Source: Flavobacteriaceae bacterium UBA7302 (lineage in GTDB: Bacteria; Bacteroidota; Bacteroidia; Flavobacteriales; Flavobacteriaceae). From it: a stretch of 64,000 nt of DNA. The stretch spans positions 248,001 to 312,000 of the forward strand of contig DKQS01000007.1 of assembly GCA_002471825.1 (NCBI GenBank), read 5' to 3'. This document shows positions 40,552-49,835 of this stretch, piece by piece. A model generated the notes under the pieces. That model was given only the letters and a program-made list of their open reading frames with translations. It searched no databases and was not told where the DNA came from. The translations under genes and the position numbers were made by a program. Each line of letters opens with the position of its first letter. The stretch's first letter is position 1.

Positions 40552-41325
40552 TTAGAAGTTTGCTTTTCGTTTTTCTAAAAAAGCAGTAGTACCTTCTATA
40601 AACTCTTCGGTTCCAAAGCAGTTTCCGAACTCGGTAATTTCGGTTTCGAAACCATTCTTATCTTCTCTATACACATCATTCACAGCGCGAATGGCTGCCG
40701 AAATCGCCATTGGTGAATTTCTCATGATTCGAGAAATGATTTTCTCAGTAGCGGCAATTAATTCTTCTGGGGCTGTAACGTGATTTACCAAACCGTAAGC
40801 TTTGGCATCATCTGCTCCAATCATAGAGGCCGTTGCAATCAATTCCATTGCTCTACCTTTTCCAACCAATAAGGGCAATCTTTGTGTCCCACCATATCCA
40901 GGAATCACACCCAATGATACTTCAGGCAATCCCATTTTTGCATTGGTCGAGGCCAATCTAAAATGACAAGCCATGGCAAGCTCCAATCCGCCGCCTAGCG
41001 CATATCCATTGATGGCTGCAATCACAGGCTTTGACATGTTCTCAACAAAATTGAATAAGATTTCCTGACCTTTTCGGGCCAACTCACCACCTTGCTCTGA
41101 GGAAAAATCGGCAAATTCAGATATATCTGCTCCCGCAACGAAGGCCTTATCTCCAGAACCCGTTAAAATGATGGCTCTAACTTCTTGATCGTCATTTAAG
41201 CTTTTGAATGCTTCATGAAGCTCAAGGATGGTTTCCTTGTTTAAAGCGTTTAATTTCTTAGGTCGGTTGATGGTTATTTGAGCAAATCCGGCTCTCTTTT
41301 CGAGCAGTATATTATCGAATTTCAT
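40552..41325 (-). CDS. Enoyl-CoA hydratase/isomerase family protein
   Basis: A 257-residue crotonase-fold enzyme that hydrates trans-2-enoyl-CoA in beta-oxidation or related pathways. The oxyanion region is AFVAGADISEFADF (residues ~66-79), the glycine-rich NGYALGGGLELAMACHFRLAS (~105-125; in part GYALGGGLELAMACHF) and the two catalytic Glu positions in EVSLGVIPGYGGTQRLP. Length fits short-chain enoyl-CoA hydratase; butyrate or phenylacetate pathway members look similar. It is 17 nt downstream of the sensor kinase gene, and no other beta-oxidation gene is nearby, so its pathway is open. Confidence 0.93.
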   Translation of the reverse strand: MKFDNILLEKRAGFAQITINRPKKLNALNKETILELHEAFKSLNDDQEVRAIILTGSGDKAFVAGADISEFADFSSEQGGELARKGQEILFNFVENMSKPVIAAINGYALGGGLELAMACHFRLASTNAKMGLPEVSLGVIPGYGGTQRLPLLVGKGRAMELIATASMIGADDAKAYGLVNHVTAPEELIAATEKIISRIMRNSPMAISAAIRAVNDVYREDKNGFETEITEFGNCFGTEEFIEGTTAFLEKRKANF

Positions 41326-41342
41326 TTATAAATTTTTTGAGT

Positions 41343-42797
41343 TTATTCCTTTGGTAAAATTACGGTAAAAATTGTACCAATTCCTTTTTTAGAACTAAAA
41401 GTAATGGTGCCTTGATAGGCTTCAATAATGTTCTTTATCATGGGCAGCCCAAGTCCCATTCCGCTTGATTTCGTGGTAAATTTAGGCTCAAAAACAAGCT
41501 CTTTTACGCTATCATCAATGCCAATTCCATTGTCTGAAACTACTATTTTAAAATTGTCTTTCTCAGTAGTTAATTCGACATCAATGATCGGGTTTTCTTC
41601 GTTTTTACATGCCTGAATAGCGTTTTTCACCAAATTGGTGACAATTCGAATCAATTGGGTTTTATCGAGATTGGCAAAGATCTCATTTTCTGAAAACGAG
41701 TATTTAATATACTTCTCACTAAAAATTTCCAGGGCCAACTTTACAACATCTACCACTTCAATTCGCTCCTTCTTTACTTTTGGCATTTTGGCAAAATCAG
41801 AGAATGCCGATGCAATAGAGCTCATCACATCAATTTGTTGGATTAAGGTATTGCTATAATCCGCTATTTTTTCTCCGGCTTTAGGATCTTCAGGATTGAA
41901 CTTTCGTTGGAAATTTTGCACGGTCAATCTCATTGGAGTCAACGGATTTTTAATTTCATGGGCCACTTGTTTTGCCATTTCTCGCCAGGCATTTTCCCGT
42001 TCAATTCGCGCAAGTTTTACAGCACTTTCTTCAAGCTGGTCAATCATATCGTTATAGGCCTCTACCAACACTTCAATCTCGGTACTTGCATTGTCTAAAA
42101 TAATTTTCTGATTGATTTTATTCAAGCGAGTTTCCTTCATTTTATCCGATATCGTCTGAATGGATCTTGTGATGTAGCTTGAAAGGAAATAGGCCAGTGC
42201 AATGGCAATGAAAAACATCAGTAAGTACACCAAGCCAAGACGGGTAATGAACTCTTTTAATTCATATTCAATTTCTGAGTTATCTTGGGTAAACTGGATT
42301 TCTAAGATTCCGATTCGCTTAAATTTCGGGTCGTTGATATAGGTATAAGAGGTTTGATAGCTAATGCCATTTTTCTCATTATTCTTCAGCACTCGGTGGT
42401 TGGAATTTAAGGCTAGCTCATTGACAATTTCTTCAGGAAGCGGTTGAATTTCCACTTCTTCAAACACATTTCCGATAGACGTTTTTAAGAGTTTTCCCTT
42501 TAGGTCATAAATGGTGATGTTCAATTTATTGATGGACGAAATCTCATAAATCCGATCTTGAAATATTTTAGGAAGGTTTTCGGTATTTACCGGATAGGAA
42601 GTCTTGTTCTTTAATTCGAGTTCAATGGTTTCTTTTGAAATCGTTTCTTTTCGTTCAAAACGCTGAATGTTGTAATCTCTGGTCTGCTCGTCATATTGAA
42701 AAATAGTAACCACCAAAATAAGAACCGATGCCAGTAATACCAGCAGAATCATGGATAGGAAAATCCGGTTTCTTAGGGAGATATGTTTTGGTTTCAA
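41343..42797 (-). CDS. Sensor histidine kinase (orphan)
   Basis: A 484-residue membrane kinase. One helix at ~12-32 and a second at ~186-206 flank a ~150-residue periplasmic sensor; then HAMP (~207-262), the dimerisation domain with the phospho-acceptor in VAHEIKNPLTPMRL (H ~281), and the ATPase domain with N box (LVKNAIQACKNEENP), G1 (VSDNGIGIDD) and G2 (SGMGLGLPMIKNI). The HEIKNPLTP form is that of NtrY-like kinases. No response regulator is next to it. It lies between a small lipoprotein gene (8 nt) and the enoyl-CoA hydratase gene (17 nt), all on one strand. The ligand is unknown. Confidence 0.94.
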   Translation of the reverse strand: MKPKHISLRNRIFLSMILLVLLASVLILVVTIFQYDEQTRDYNIQRFERKETISKETIELELKNKTSYPVNTENLPKIFQDRIYEISSINKLNITIYDLKGKLLKTSIGNVFEEVEIQPLPEEIVNELALNSNHRVLKNNEKNGISYQTSYTYINDPKFKRIGILEIQFTQDNSEIEYELKEFITRLGLVYLLMFFIAIALAYFLSSYITRSIQTISDKMKETRLNKINQKIILDNASTEIEVLVEAYNDMIDQLEESAVKLARIERENAWREMAKQVAHEIKNPLTPMRLTVQNFQRKFNPEDPKAGEKIADYSNTLIQQIDVMSSIASAFSDFAKMPKVKKERIEVVDVVKLALEIFSEKYIKYSFSENEIFANLDKTQLIRIVTNLVKNAIQACKNEENPIIDVELTTEKDNFKIVVSDNGIGIDDSVKELVFEPKFTTKSSGMGLGLPMIKNIIEAYQGTITFSSKKGIGTIFTVILPKE

Positions 42798-42805
42798 CGA
42801 GCTAA

Positions 42806-43261
42806 TTATTTTATAATTTTTGTTTTCATGGTAAGTAAATCATCGTATTCGCCATCTTCGTCCCAATCAAATTTACTAATACCTTTAAAACCGCTGTTCG
42901 TAGGAATTATTTCATAGCCCACTTGAATGGATCTTCCACCATAGAAAAAATCAACATAGAGTGAGTCATTCTTAAACTGCCATGTACCTTTGGTTTTATC
43001 AAACTCTTTTCCTTCTTGGTCCACAAACCATGCCGAAAAGGTGCCATCGGAGAAGTATTCCGATCTCGCAATGCGGGCCGGATTGTTTTCAAAGGTATCT
43101 TCAAAAACTGCTGTTGAATCCGATTTCATGGTGGTAGGCATTTCAATCTTGAGATAAGTAGTTTCCCATTTGTTGACCATCGAAAACTTGGTGCTTTTTT
43201 TCTTAGAGCAGCCTAAGAAAACAAGTCCAATGAATGCTAATATGAATAATGATTTCTTCAA
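42806..43261 (-). CDS. Small lipoprotein, lipocalin-like
   Basis: A 151-residue predicted lipoprotein with signal FILAFIGLVFLGCSKKK (Cys at ~18). The mature part has evenly spaced beta strands with the repeating pattern of lipocalin-like proteins of Bacteroidota: VNKWETTYLKIEMP, YFSDGTFSAWFVDQEGKEF, GTWQFKNDSLYVDF. It lies 8 nt upstream of the sensor kinase gene on the same transcript, so it might belong to the sensing unit; that is inference only. Confidence 0.75.
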   Translation of the reverse strand: MKKSLFILAFIGLVFLGCSKKKSTKFSMVNKWETTYLKIEMPTTMKSDSTAVFEDTFENNPARIARSEYFSDGTFSAWFVDQEGKEFDKTKGTWQFKNDSLYVDFFYGGRSIQVGYEIIPTNSGFKGISKFDWDEDGEYDDLLTMKTKIIK

Positions 43262-43314
43262 ACCAAAAATTTTGACTTAAAGATACGGAAATGAAAGTCT
43301 TTCCCTTGTTAAAA

Positions 43315-44658
43315 TTATCCTTCCACTGCTTTTTTAGAAAGCGGAACAAAGGTTTTTCTGAATTTAATAATCAATGGTGCTCCTCTCGCGATGATCCATA
43401 GTGTAAAGGCAATCCAGATTGCGAACAACTTTAAATCAAAGTAATCCGATACCAATAAACTCGGTAAAAACACCAAGGCCGTCGAGAAAATCAGCACATT
43501 TCTGAGGTATTTCATCTCGCCCATCCCTTTGAACATTCCGTCAAAAATAAAGGTGACCGCACTAACAGGCAAGGACAACAAAACCAACCAAAAAACATTG
43601 TAAAACTCCTCTAATACAAGGACCTCTTGGGTAAATATTTTCCCAATAAACGAATACAAAAGAAGTCCGGTCAAGGCCATGATAAGTCCGGTCACGAGTC
43701 CATACAACAATAGTTTCCGACTCAAATCTAACAACAGTCCGTATTGTTTTGCTCCTAGTAGTTTTCCACTTAAAATATTCCCAGCACTCGCAAAACCATC
43801 AATCATAAAGGCAGCCAATAACCACAAATTAATGGTAATGGTATAGGCCGCAATGTATTCTTTACCGTATGAAGTAGCATAGGCCGTTGCGAAATACAAG
43901 GCAATATTCAGTGCAATGGTTCTCACGAACAAGTTACCCACCATATTCAGCAAACGCCTAATCTCTGGGTGGAACGGAAGTCTAATTTTAAGTTTAATGT
44001 TGGTTTTCCGCAGCAGTAAAACCACCGAAATGATTGCCATAGTAACCTGAGCGCAGACACTTGCATAAGCCGCTCCTTTGATGTGCATCGCCGGAATCCA
44101 ACCATCAATTCCATAAATAAAAATGACATCTAAAACGATGTTCACCACAGTTCCAATGATGGCAATAATCATCGGAATGAAAGTATTCTGCAGTCCTCGA
44201 AACACTCCGAAGATCGCAAACACCAACAAGGCAAAAGGAAATCCGAATATTCGAATGTTGAAATAATCAACGCAGTATTCCAAGACCAGATCTTTGGCAT
44301 TATACAGTTGAAAAATATATTCCGAAAATGGGTAAGTCAAGGCAATCACCAAAAGACTCCCTAAAACTACAATGGCAATAGCTTGTGCGGGAAGCTCTTT
44401 GACTTCATCAATCTTATTGGCTCCCAAATATTGTGATAGAATCGAAGAAATCGCACTTCGAATTTGTCCAAACACCCAAACAAGCATGGAAATAAAAGCA
44501 CCTACAATACCCACGGCCGCAAGGCTTTCAGTCGCATTGAAGTCCATGTTCCCAATGATGGCCGTATCGGTAATCGATAAAATAGGCTCGGCGACGCCAG
44601 CAATTAGGGCCGGAATGGCTAGTCGGTTAATGTTTTTAAGTGAAATGTCTTGGACCAA
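43315..44658 (-). CDS. MATE family efflux transporter
   Basis: A 447-residue Na+/H+-coupled multidrug exporter with twelve hydrophobic helices in two halves; the typical signals LAIPALIAGVAEPILSITDTAIIG near the start (in part VAEPILSITDTAIIG) and the second-half repeat (NLFVRTIALNIALYFAT) are visible. It belongs to the DinF-like branch. Start: an upstream TTG at 44676 lies on the TATTTTTG promoter element and is excluded; the TTG at 44658 (LVQDISLKN) is 16 nt after the element, like other genes here. No ATG precedes the first helix. It may export drugs or metabolites; substrate unknown. Confidence 0.88.
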   Translation of the reverse strand: MVQDISLKNINRLAIPALIAGVAEPILSITDTAIIGNMDFNATESLAAVGIVGAFISMLVWVFGQIRSAISSILSQYLGANKIDEVKELPAQAIAIVVLGSLLVIALTYPFSEYIFQLYNAKDLVLEYCVDYFNIRIFGFPFALLVFAIFGVFRGLQNTFIPMIIAIIGTVVNIVLDVIFIYGIDGWIPAMHIKGAAYASVCAQVTMAIISVVLLLRKTNIKLKIRLPFHPEIRRLLNMVGNLFVRTIALNIALYFATAYATSYGKEYIAAYTITINLWLLAAFMIDGFASAGNILSGKLLGAKQYGLLLDLSRKLLLYGLVTGLIMALTGLLLYSFIGKIFTQEVLVLEEFYNVFWLVLLSLPVSAVTFIFDGMFKGMGEMKYLRNVLIFSTALVFLPSLLVSDYFDLKLFAIWIAFTLWIIARGAPLIIKFRKTFVPLSKKAVEG

Positions 44659-44673
44659 GAAGTAAATTTTTTG

Positions 44674-44681
44674 CAAAAATA
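44674..44681 (-). promoter_or_regulatory. MATE gene promoter -7 element
   Basis: TATTTTTG on the minus strand, a full TAnnTTTG match; 16 nt before the TTG chosen as start. Confidence 0.5.
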
Positions 44682-44726
44682 CGAGTAAAGAGAGGAGTGA
44701 AAAAATTAGTTTTCTTTAAAAAAGAC

Positions 44727-44734
44727 TAATTTTG
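44727..44734 (+). promoter_or_regulatory. Universal stress protein promoter -7 element
   Basis: TAATTTTG matches TAnnTTTG; its last base is 19 nt before the ATG at 44753 and it overlaps the earlier in-frame start at 44732. Confidence 0.55.
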
Positions 44735-44752
44735 TGGTCAAATTCAATCGAT

Positions 44753-45544
44753 ATGAAACATATTCTAGTTCCCATTGGTTCCACTGAAAGTGCAAAAAAC
44801 AGTTTGCAGTATGCCATAGATTTTGCCTCCGTTATCCAAGCAAAGGTTTTTGTATTTAGAGCATATAGTGGATTGAACAAGGCCGGGGCTATGATTGATG
44901 TCAACGCAATTTTAGAGCGTGAAACAAACCTCTACATTAAAACCATGGTCGATGCAGTAGATCGAAGGGACGTGGAGGTAGTGATGGTTGCCGCCAGAGG
45001 AAATGTTGTCGATAGTGTGGCCTCCATTAACAACGAATTGGGTATCGATTTGATTATTGTTGGAGCCAAGAGCAATAGTTTTAAAGAGGAATTGTTTTTG
45101 GGAAAAACAGCCGGAAGCCTGGTCAAGCAGACAAAAATTCCGCTACTCACCGTTCCTGAGCACTTCAAGTTTACGCCGATTAAAAACGTTCAACTAGCCT
45201 TTAAATCGGGAATTATTGAAAACAAATCAGCCATTGCGCCATTGTCTTTCTTAAAAGATAAGTTCCAGGCTTCTTTGAACCTCTTATTTGTAAAAACACC
45301 AAGCTTTACAGAGGCCGATGGGGTTATTGACGAAAGTTTGGATGGTTTAAAAGACACTCTAACAAATTCAGAAAATGCGACTACCTACCAAGGTGTGTTA
45401 GAGCATTTGAATAGTGCCACTCCTGATTTGCTATGTGTCTTTACACGCAAAAGAGGATTTTTTCAAAAACTATTGGAAAAAAACACCATCAAAAAAGAGG
45501 AATTCTTTGTGAATATTCCGCTTTTGATCTTGAAAGGAGCTTAG
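44753..45544 (+). CDS. Universal stress protein family protein
   Basis: A 263-residue protein made of two Usp-like halves. The N-terminal half (MKHILVPIGSTESAKNSLQYA, then IIVGAKSNSFKEELFLGKTAGSLVKQ, in part GKTAGSLVKQ) is a good Usp domain; the GxxG-9-G(S/T) ATP loop is not perfect. The second half is diverged. Such proteins respond to starvation or stress in many bacteria. The start at 44753 is chosen since the frame upstream lies on the promoter. The TAG overlaps the stop of the convergent AddB-like gene by 4 nt. Confidence 0.88.
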   Translation: MKHILVPIGSTESAKNSLQYAIDFASVIQAKVFVFRAYSGLNKAGAMIDVNAILERETNLYIKTMVDAVDRRDVEVVMVAARGNVVDSVASINNELGIDLIIVGAKSNSFKEELFLGKTAGSLVKQTKIPLLTVPEHFKFTPIKNVQLAFKSGIIENKSAIAPLSFLKDKFQASLNLLFVKTPSFTEADGVIDESLDGLKDTLTNSENATTYQGVLEHLNSATPDLLCVFTRKRGFFQKLLEKNTIKKEEFFVNIPLLILKGA

Positions 45545-48270
45545 TACCTAGCCTCCAAATTCTCAACGAAAGATTCGAGTGATATCATTTCGGTGATATA
45601 GCTTTTCAACGCTGTTTCAAAGGCATTCAGGCGTTCCTTGGTGATTGTATTATCTGCAACTGTTCTAGAAGATGAAAAATTAATGAGCTGGAGACCCGAT
45701 TTCAGTTTTTTAAAGGAAATATTTCCCGCAACCATGGGTTTTGCAGTGTCAAATTTGTTTGAGTTTGCCACCATTAAAGCATAAACGAATAATTGAATTG
45801 CTTTGTGAAATTTTTCCTCTTTCAAATCCTCAAAATTGAGCACTTTTAAGTTTCCCGATTCCACTTTTCCCGTTTTATAATCGATTACCCGAAGTGTTCC
45901 GTTCAATTCATCAATTCTATCAATTTGACCCTTTAAAACAACTGGAAAATCAAGTCCTTCTATTGTAATTTCCGTCTTATAATCTGCCTCCAAACTGAGA
46001 ATCTTCAAAGCATTGTTCTCATCTGATAGTAGTTTTTTCTCCGCGTTCAAAAAGTTCTTTATATAGCTCTTGGCCACTTCAAAAATCAATCGGTTCTTAC
46101 CCTCTCGAATGTTTCCTTCCCGAATTTCTCTCCCAAACATTTCAGAAATAATAGCCTGACTTTGATTTTGCATGTTTTCAATGTCATCGGCCTCTAAATA
46201 TTTGTTTACAAATGGGGTGTATAATTTTCTAAGGGTTTCATGAATTACCGTTCCGAGTGTATTGGCCGCAATGGTCTCCTCCACTTCATCCGCTTCATGG
46301 ATTCCCAATACATACTTCTTGTAAAAAGTAAGAGGGTTGTTCAAAAAGGTGGTAATGGCAGTGGATGATAAACCACGTGCAAGGTGTTTTTGTAACTTTT
46401 GATATATTTCTGGATTGCGATCAATCGTCTTGGCAACTACTTTTTCCGTGGTTACTTTGGGTGCAATAGAAATGTTTTTAATTGAGGGTTTTAACAACTC
46501 CAATTGCATTAAGAACCTACTTTTTTCACCTTGTCCGAAGTCATCGCTTACCGAATTGAAAAGGAGGTAAACCTTTTTTGCACGGGAAATCAGGCGGAAA
46601 AAGTGATAGGAAAAAATTGCGTCTTTTTCTTTATAGGTTGGCAAACCATAAGCTAGTTTGACATCGAAAGGGACAAATGAATTGGCGTTGGAATTTTTTG
46701 GCAAGATTCCTTCATTCACTCCTGTGATAATTAAATTCTCAAAATCCAAAACTCGTGTTTCTAGCATTCCCATGATTTGAAGTCCCATCAAAGGTTCGCC
46801 CTGAAAGAACAAACTTTCTTTTCCCAGATATCGATCAAAGAAATATTGCAGCGTTTTTACATCTCCCAAGTAATTCAATTGGTGATCTAAGGATTTGATC
46901 TGTTTGAAAATCGTATAAAATCGAAACAAAGACTCTTTCTGAACAGGTGCTGCCGTCACCTTTAAAATATCGATAAGATTGATGAATCGATCTATGAATT
47001 TTGGAACGGATAGAAAGGCAGAAAAGAGAAGTTCTAAAATTGATTTGAAGGTATCACTACAGTTCGCAAAATTGTCCTTGATATAAGCATCAGACAAAAA
47101 TGTACGATTCGTTTTGTGAATCTTTTCTACAAAACTGCTAAGAATTTGTTTGGTGTTATCATCCATCACAGTACCCAAGGCAGGATGATTCAAGAGCAAA
47201 AGCACATCTTTGAAATAAAAAACAGCGTCTCTGTCTTTGTGCATTTGTAAAATCTTTGAAAAGAAACTAGCGATGGGCAGGTCTTTCAACTGGTATCCCA
47301 TAGTAATGTTAACACCTGCAATGTTCTTGGGAATGGAATTCAGTACAATGGGTAATACCGATTCGTCTCCAAGAACCAAAGCTGTATTTGTAGCAGATTC
47401 CGAGTTCTCTAGGATTTGACTTACCGCCTTTATTTGAGATACTTCTTTGGTAGTTCCTACCACCTGAATATCATTCAGTTTTTCGAAGTTGTCTGCACCG
47501 ATTTTTACTTCTTTGCCTTGGTAGTGTTCCCAGCTCTTTAGGTATTTGTTAATGAACCTGGCACATTGATGTCCCTTTTCTAGAAAAACGCGATCAATAT
47601 CCCAATAGATTTCGGATTCGTTATGACGTAAGGTTGTAGTGATCAATTGTTCCTCGGCCTTGTTGAGTGCATTGAATCCCAAAAAATAGAAGCTATGACT
47701 GCTCTTCTGGTCTAAATACTCGGCAATACCCTTGACTGCTTCTCGGTAAATCAAGCCCTGGTAACCTTGTTTGGTCTGCAATAATTGCTCATAGAGCTTT
47801 GCGTAAAGAGGGTGTAATTTTTCCAAGAAGTATTGATGGCTCTTGATCAAATCCGTCTCCTGAAAGGTTCCTGTGACCGACCATTTGCGAAGCCTTTGAA
47901 TGTCTCTTAAATAGTCAAAAATGCTTTTGATGTCCACTAAATATTGATCGATCTCGTTGAAATCATTCAATACTGTAGGGGCCCAATCAATAAATTTTTG
48001 AAAGGATTCAGGACTCTTTTCGGTTTCTAAATAAATTCCATAGAATCGAAATAACAATTCGGTGGTTTCGACCTTTCGAAGTTTGGTGATGTTCCCAATC
48101 CAATCTTCAATAGTGAATACTTCGGGCAGAAAGCCAATTTCTACTTTGGATTTTAAAGCGTTCTTCAGAAATATCTTGGCTCGTTGCGAAGGCAATACAA
48201 TGCACACATCCCGCAGTGATTGATGCTGTTGGATAATGTCGTCAAGAGATTCAGAAATAAAGGTTTGCAT
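45541..48270 (-). CDS. AddB/RexB-like PD-(D/E)XK nuclease protein
   Basis: A 909-residue protein of the recombination-nuclease type. The N-terminal part (IVLPSQRAKIFLKNAL) has a helicase-like fold without a working Walker A; the middle has INTGVNEGILPK-type motif (ITGVNEGILPKNS). The C-terminal ~270 residues hold the RecB-like nuclease with GQIDRIDE, IDYKTGK (the D-E-K active site). In this phylum such a protein is thought to pair with a UvrD-like AddA helicase for break end-processing; that gene is not in this window. The minus-strand start lies 55 nt before the divergent nitrilase gene. The stop overlaps the Usp gene by 4 nt. Confidence 0.87.
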   Translation of the reverse strand: MQTFISESLDDIIQQHQSLRDVCIVLPSQRAKIFLKNALKSKVEIGFLPEVFTIEDWIGNITKLRKVETTELLFRFYGIYLETEKSPESFQKFIDWAPTVLNDFNEIDQYLVDIKSIFDYLRDIQRLRKWSVTGTFQETDLIKSHQYFLEKLHPLYAKLYEQLLQTKQGYQGLIYREAVKGIAEYLDQKSSHSFYFLGFNALNKAEEQLITTTLRHNESEIYWDIDRVFLEKGHQCARFINKYLKSWEHYQGKEVKIGADNFEKLNDIQVVGTTKEVSQIKAVSQILENSESATNTALVLGDESVLPIVLNSIPKNIAGVNITMGYQLKDLPIASFFSKILQMHKDRDAVFYFKDVLLLLNHPALGTVMDDNTKQILSSFVEKIHKTNRTFLSDAYIKDNFANCSDTFKSILELLFSAFLSVPKFIDRFINLIDILKVTAAPVQKESLFRFYTIFKQIKSLDHQLNYLGDVKTLQYFFDRYLGKESLFFQGEPLMGLQIMGMLETRVLDFENLIITGVNEGILPKNSNANSFVPFDVKLAYGLPTYKEKDAIFSYHFFRLISRAKKVYLLFNSVSDDFGQGEKSRFLMQLELLKPSIKNISIAPKVTTEKVVAKTIDRNPEIYQKLQKHLARGLSSTAITTFLNNPLTFYKKYVLGIHEADEVEETIAANTLGTVIHETLRKLYTPFVNKYLEADDIENMQNQSQAIISEMFGREIREGNIREGKNRLIFEVAKSYIKNFLNAEKKLLSDENNALKILSLEADYKTEITIEGLDFPVVLKGQIDRIDELNGTLRVIDYKTGKVESGNLKVLNFEDLKEEKFHKAIQLFVYALMVANSNKFDTAKPMVAGNISFKKLKSGLQLINFSSSRTVADNTITKERLNAFETALKSYITEMISLESFVENLEARY

Positions 48271-48325
48271 GAGTGATCTATGGCAATTCTAAATTACAAA
48301 ATAATTACCTTTATGTCTTACTAAA

Positions 48326-49114
48326 ATGACCCTTGTGAAAGATCAGTTAAACGTTGTTGGGATTCAGGCCGATTTGGTTTGGGAAGACCCGAAAGCCAAT
48401 CGAAATTATTTTGAAAAAGAAATACGAGAGCACTCCAAAGAGACCGATTTAATTGTTTTACCAGAAATGTTCACCACAGGTTTCTCAATGAACGCTTCAA
48501 CATTGGCAGAAGACAAGGAAGGCGAAACATTGATTTGGTTGCAACAAATGGCTGCTGATTGCGATGTTGCCCTAATTGGAAGTATCATTTATACAGAAAA
48601 TCAACACTTCTTTAACCGATTGTTCTTTGTGGAACCAAATGGGCAAACTCACACTTACGACAAACGTCATACCTTCACTCTTGCCGGTGAACATGAGGTC
48701 TATCAAAGTGGATCAGAACTCTTACAAGTTTCCTACAAAGGTTGGCAGATTTGTCCATTGATCTGCTATGATTTGCGCTTTCCTGTGTGGTCAAGAAACA
48801 CCACTGATTACGACCTATTAATCTACATTGCAAGTTGGCCCGTTAAAAGAGTTAATGCCTGGGACACCTTGTTACAAGCAAGAGCCATTGAGAACATGAG
48901 TTTTGTGGTTGGGGTGAATCGAATTGGTAAAGATGCCAACAATTATGAGTATTCAGGTCATTCGGCAATCATCGATTATTTGGGTGAATCTATGTCGAAC
49001 CTTGCTCCGAATCAGGTGGGAATTGTAAAGGCTAGATTGGAAAAAAAGGATTTGCTAAATGTTCGTGAGAAGCTAGGTTTCTTGAATGATAGAGATCAAT
49101 TTACGATTGAATGA
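48326..49114 (+). CDS. Nitrilase/omega-amidase family hydrolase
   Basis: A 262-residue carbon-nitrogen hydrolase with the full triad: Glu in LIVLPEMFTTGFSM (~E48), Lys in TYDKRHTF (~K112) and Cys in PLICYDLRFPVW (~C149). This set equals YafV/omega-amidase proteins, which hydrolyse alpha-ketoglutaramate or similar amides and act in metabolite repair. Length and all motifs are normal. A TACCTTTA element 13 nt before the ATG is a possible promoter. The 3' end overlaps the convergent plsC-type gene by 14 nt. Confidence 0.93.
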   Translation: MTLVKDQLNVVGIQADLVWEDPKANRNYFEKEIREHSKETDLIVLPEMFTTGFSMNASTLAEDKEGETLIWLQQMAADCDVALIGSIIYTENQHFFNRLFFVEPNGQTHTYDKRHTFTLAGEHEVYQSGSELLQVSYKGWQICPLICYDLRFPVWSRNTTDYDLLIYIASWPVKRVNAWDTLLQARAIENMSFVVGVNRIGKDANNYEYSGHSAIIDYLGESMSNLAPNQVGIVKARLEKKDLLNVREKLGFLNDRDQFTIE

Positions 49115-49835
49115 TCTTGCTTTTTATTCGCTCTTCCGTAATTTTTAAAACCTCCTCGAGTTTTGTTTCTTTCAAAGAAATGGGTTCGTGAACTTCGAGA
49201 GTTAAGGGCGAAAATACACCTAGTGGGAATTTCCCATACTTGAAAATCTTCCAAGAATTATTCACGGTTAATGGGACCACATATGCCTCTGGATTGTGAT
49301 TAAAAATCGTTTTTAACCCGCCATAAGCAAAGTTTTTGGGTTTGCCATCCCTACTTCGGGTGCCTTCCGGAAAAATAGCGGCAGACCACTTATTTTCATT
49401 AATTCGCTTGGCAAACTTTTCCAGTTCCCGAATAGCTTGATTTCGATCTTTTCGATCAATCAAAGCCGCACCACCATACTTCAAGTTGAATGAAATGCTG
49501 GGTATTCCCTTACCCAATTCGATTTTGGAAACGAATTTGGGTACATGCTTTCTTAAGTACCAAATAATCGGAGGAATGTCAAACATGCTCTGGTGGTTGG
49601 ACACGAATACAATGGTAGTGTTTTCAGGAATCTTATACGGATTTTTAAACCGGACCACAACCCCTAGGAACAACAAAGATTTCACCAAAAACCAGTTCAA
49701 TACATCCACTACTTTCTGATGAGCATTTTGTCCGAATATATTGTACCCAATCCACTGTAGAGGATGAAATACCAATAGAATCAGGTAAAATACAAGCCCG
49801 AAAATTGGCGTAAGTATGTAACTAATTAATTTCAT
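49101..49835 (-). CDS. plsC: 1-acyl-sn-glycerol-3-phosphate acyltransferase
   Basis: A 244-residue membrane acyltransferase that makes phosphatidic acid. Hydrophobic N-terminal helix (ILTPIFGLVFYLILLVFHPL), then the HX4D catalytic motif in SNHQSMFDIP (residues ~80-89), the acceptor-binding FPEGTRSRDGKP (~152-163) and PLTVNNSWK further on. It is the last gene of a two-gene minus-strand unit: its ATG is adjacent to the stop of the 138-residue membrane protein (49835). The 3' end overlaps the nitrilase-family gene. Confidence 0.93.
   Translation of the reverse strand: MKLISYILTPIFGLVFYLILLVFHPLQWIGYNIFGQNAHQKVVDVLNWFLVKSLLFLGVVVRFKNPYKIPENTTIVFVSNHQSMFDIPPIIWYLRKHVPKFVSKIELGKGIPSISFNLKYGGAALIDRKDRNQAIRELEKFAKRINENKWSAAIFPEGTRSRDGKPKNFAYGGLKTIFNHNPEAYVVPLTVNNSWKIFKYGKFPLGVFSPLTLEVHEPISLKETKLEEVLKITEERIKSKIIQS

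Noticed and set aside
44659..44676. Upstream TTG start of the MATE gene
   Set aside because: The codon is part of the TATTTTTG promoter element, so it would precede the transcript.
45541..48270. Possible full RecB-type helicase-nuclease
   Set aside because: The N-terminal part lacks a Walker A motif, so an AddB-like partner protein is the better reading.
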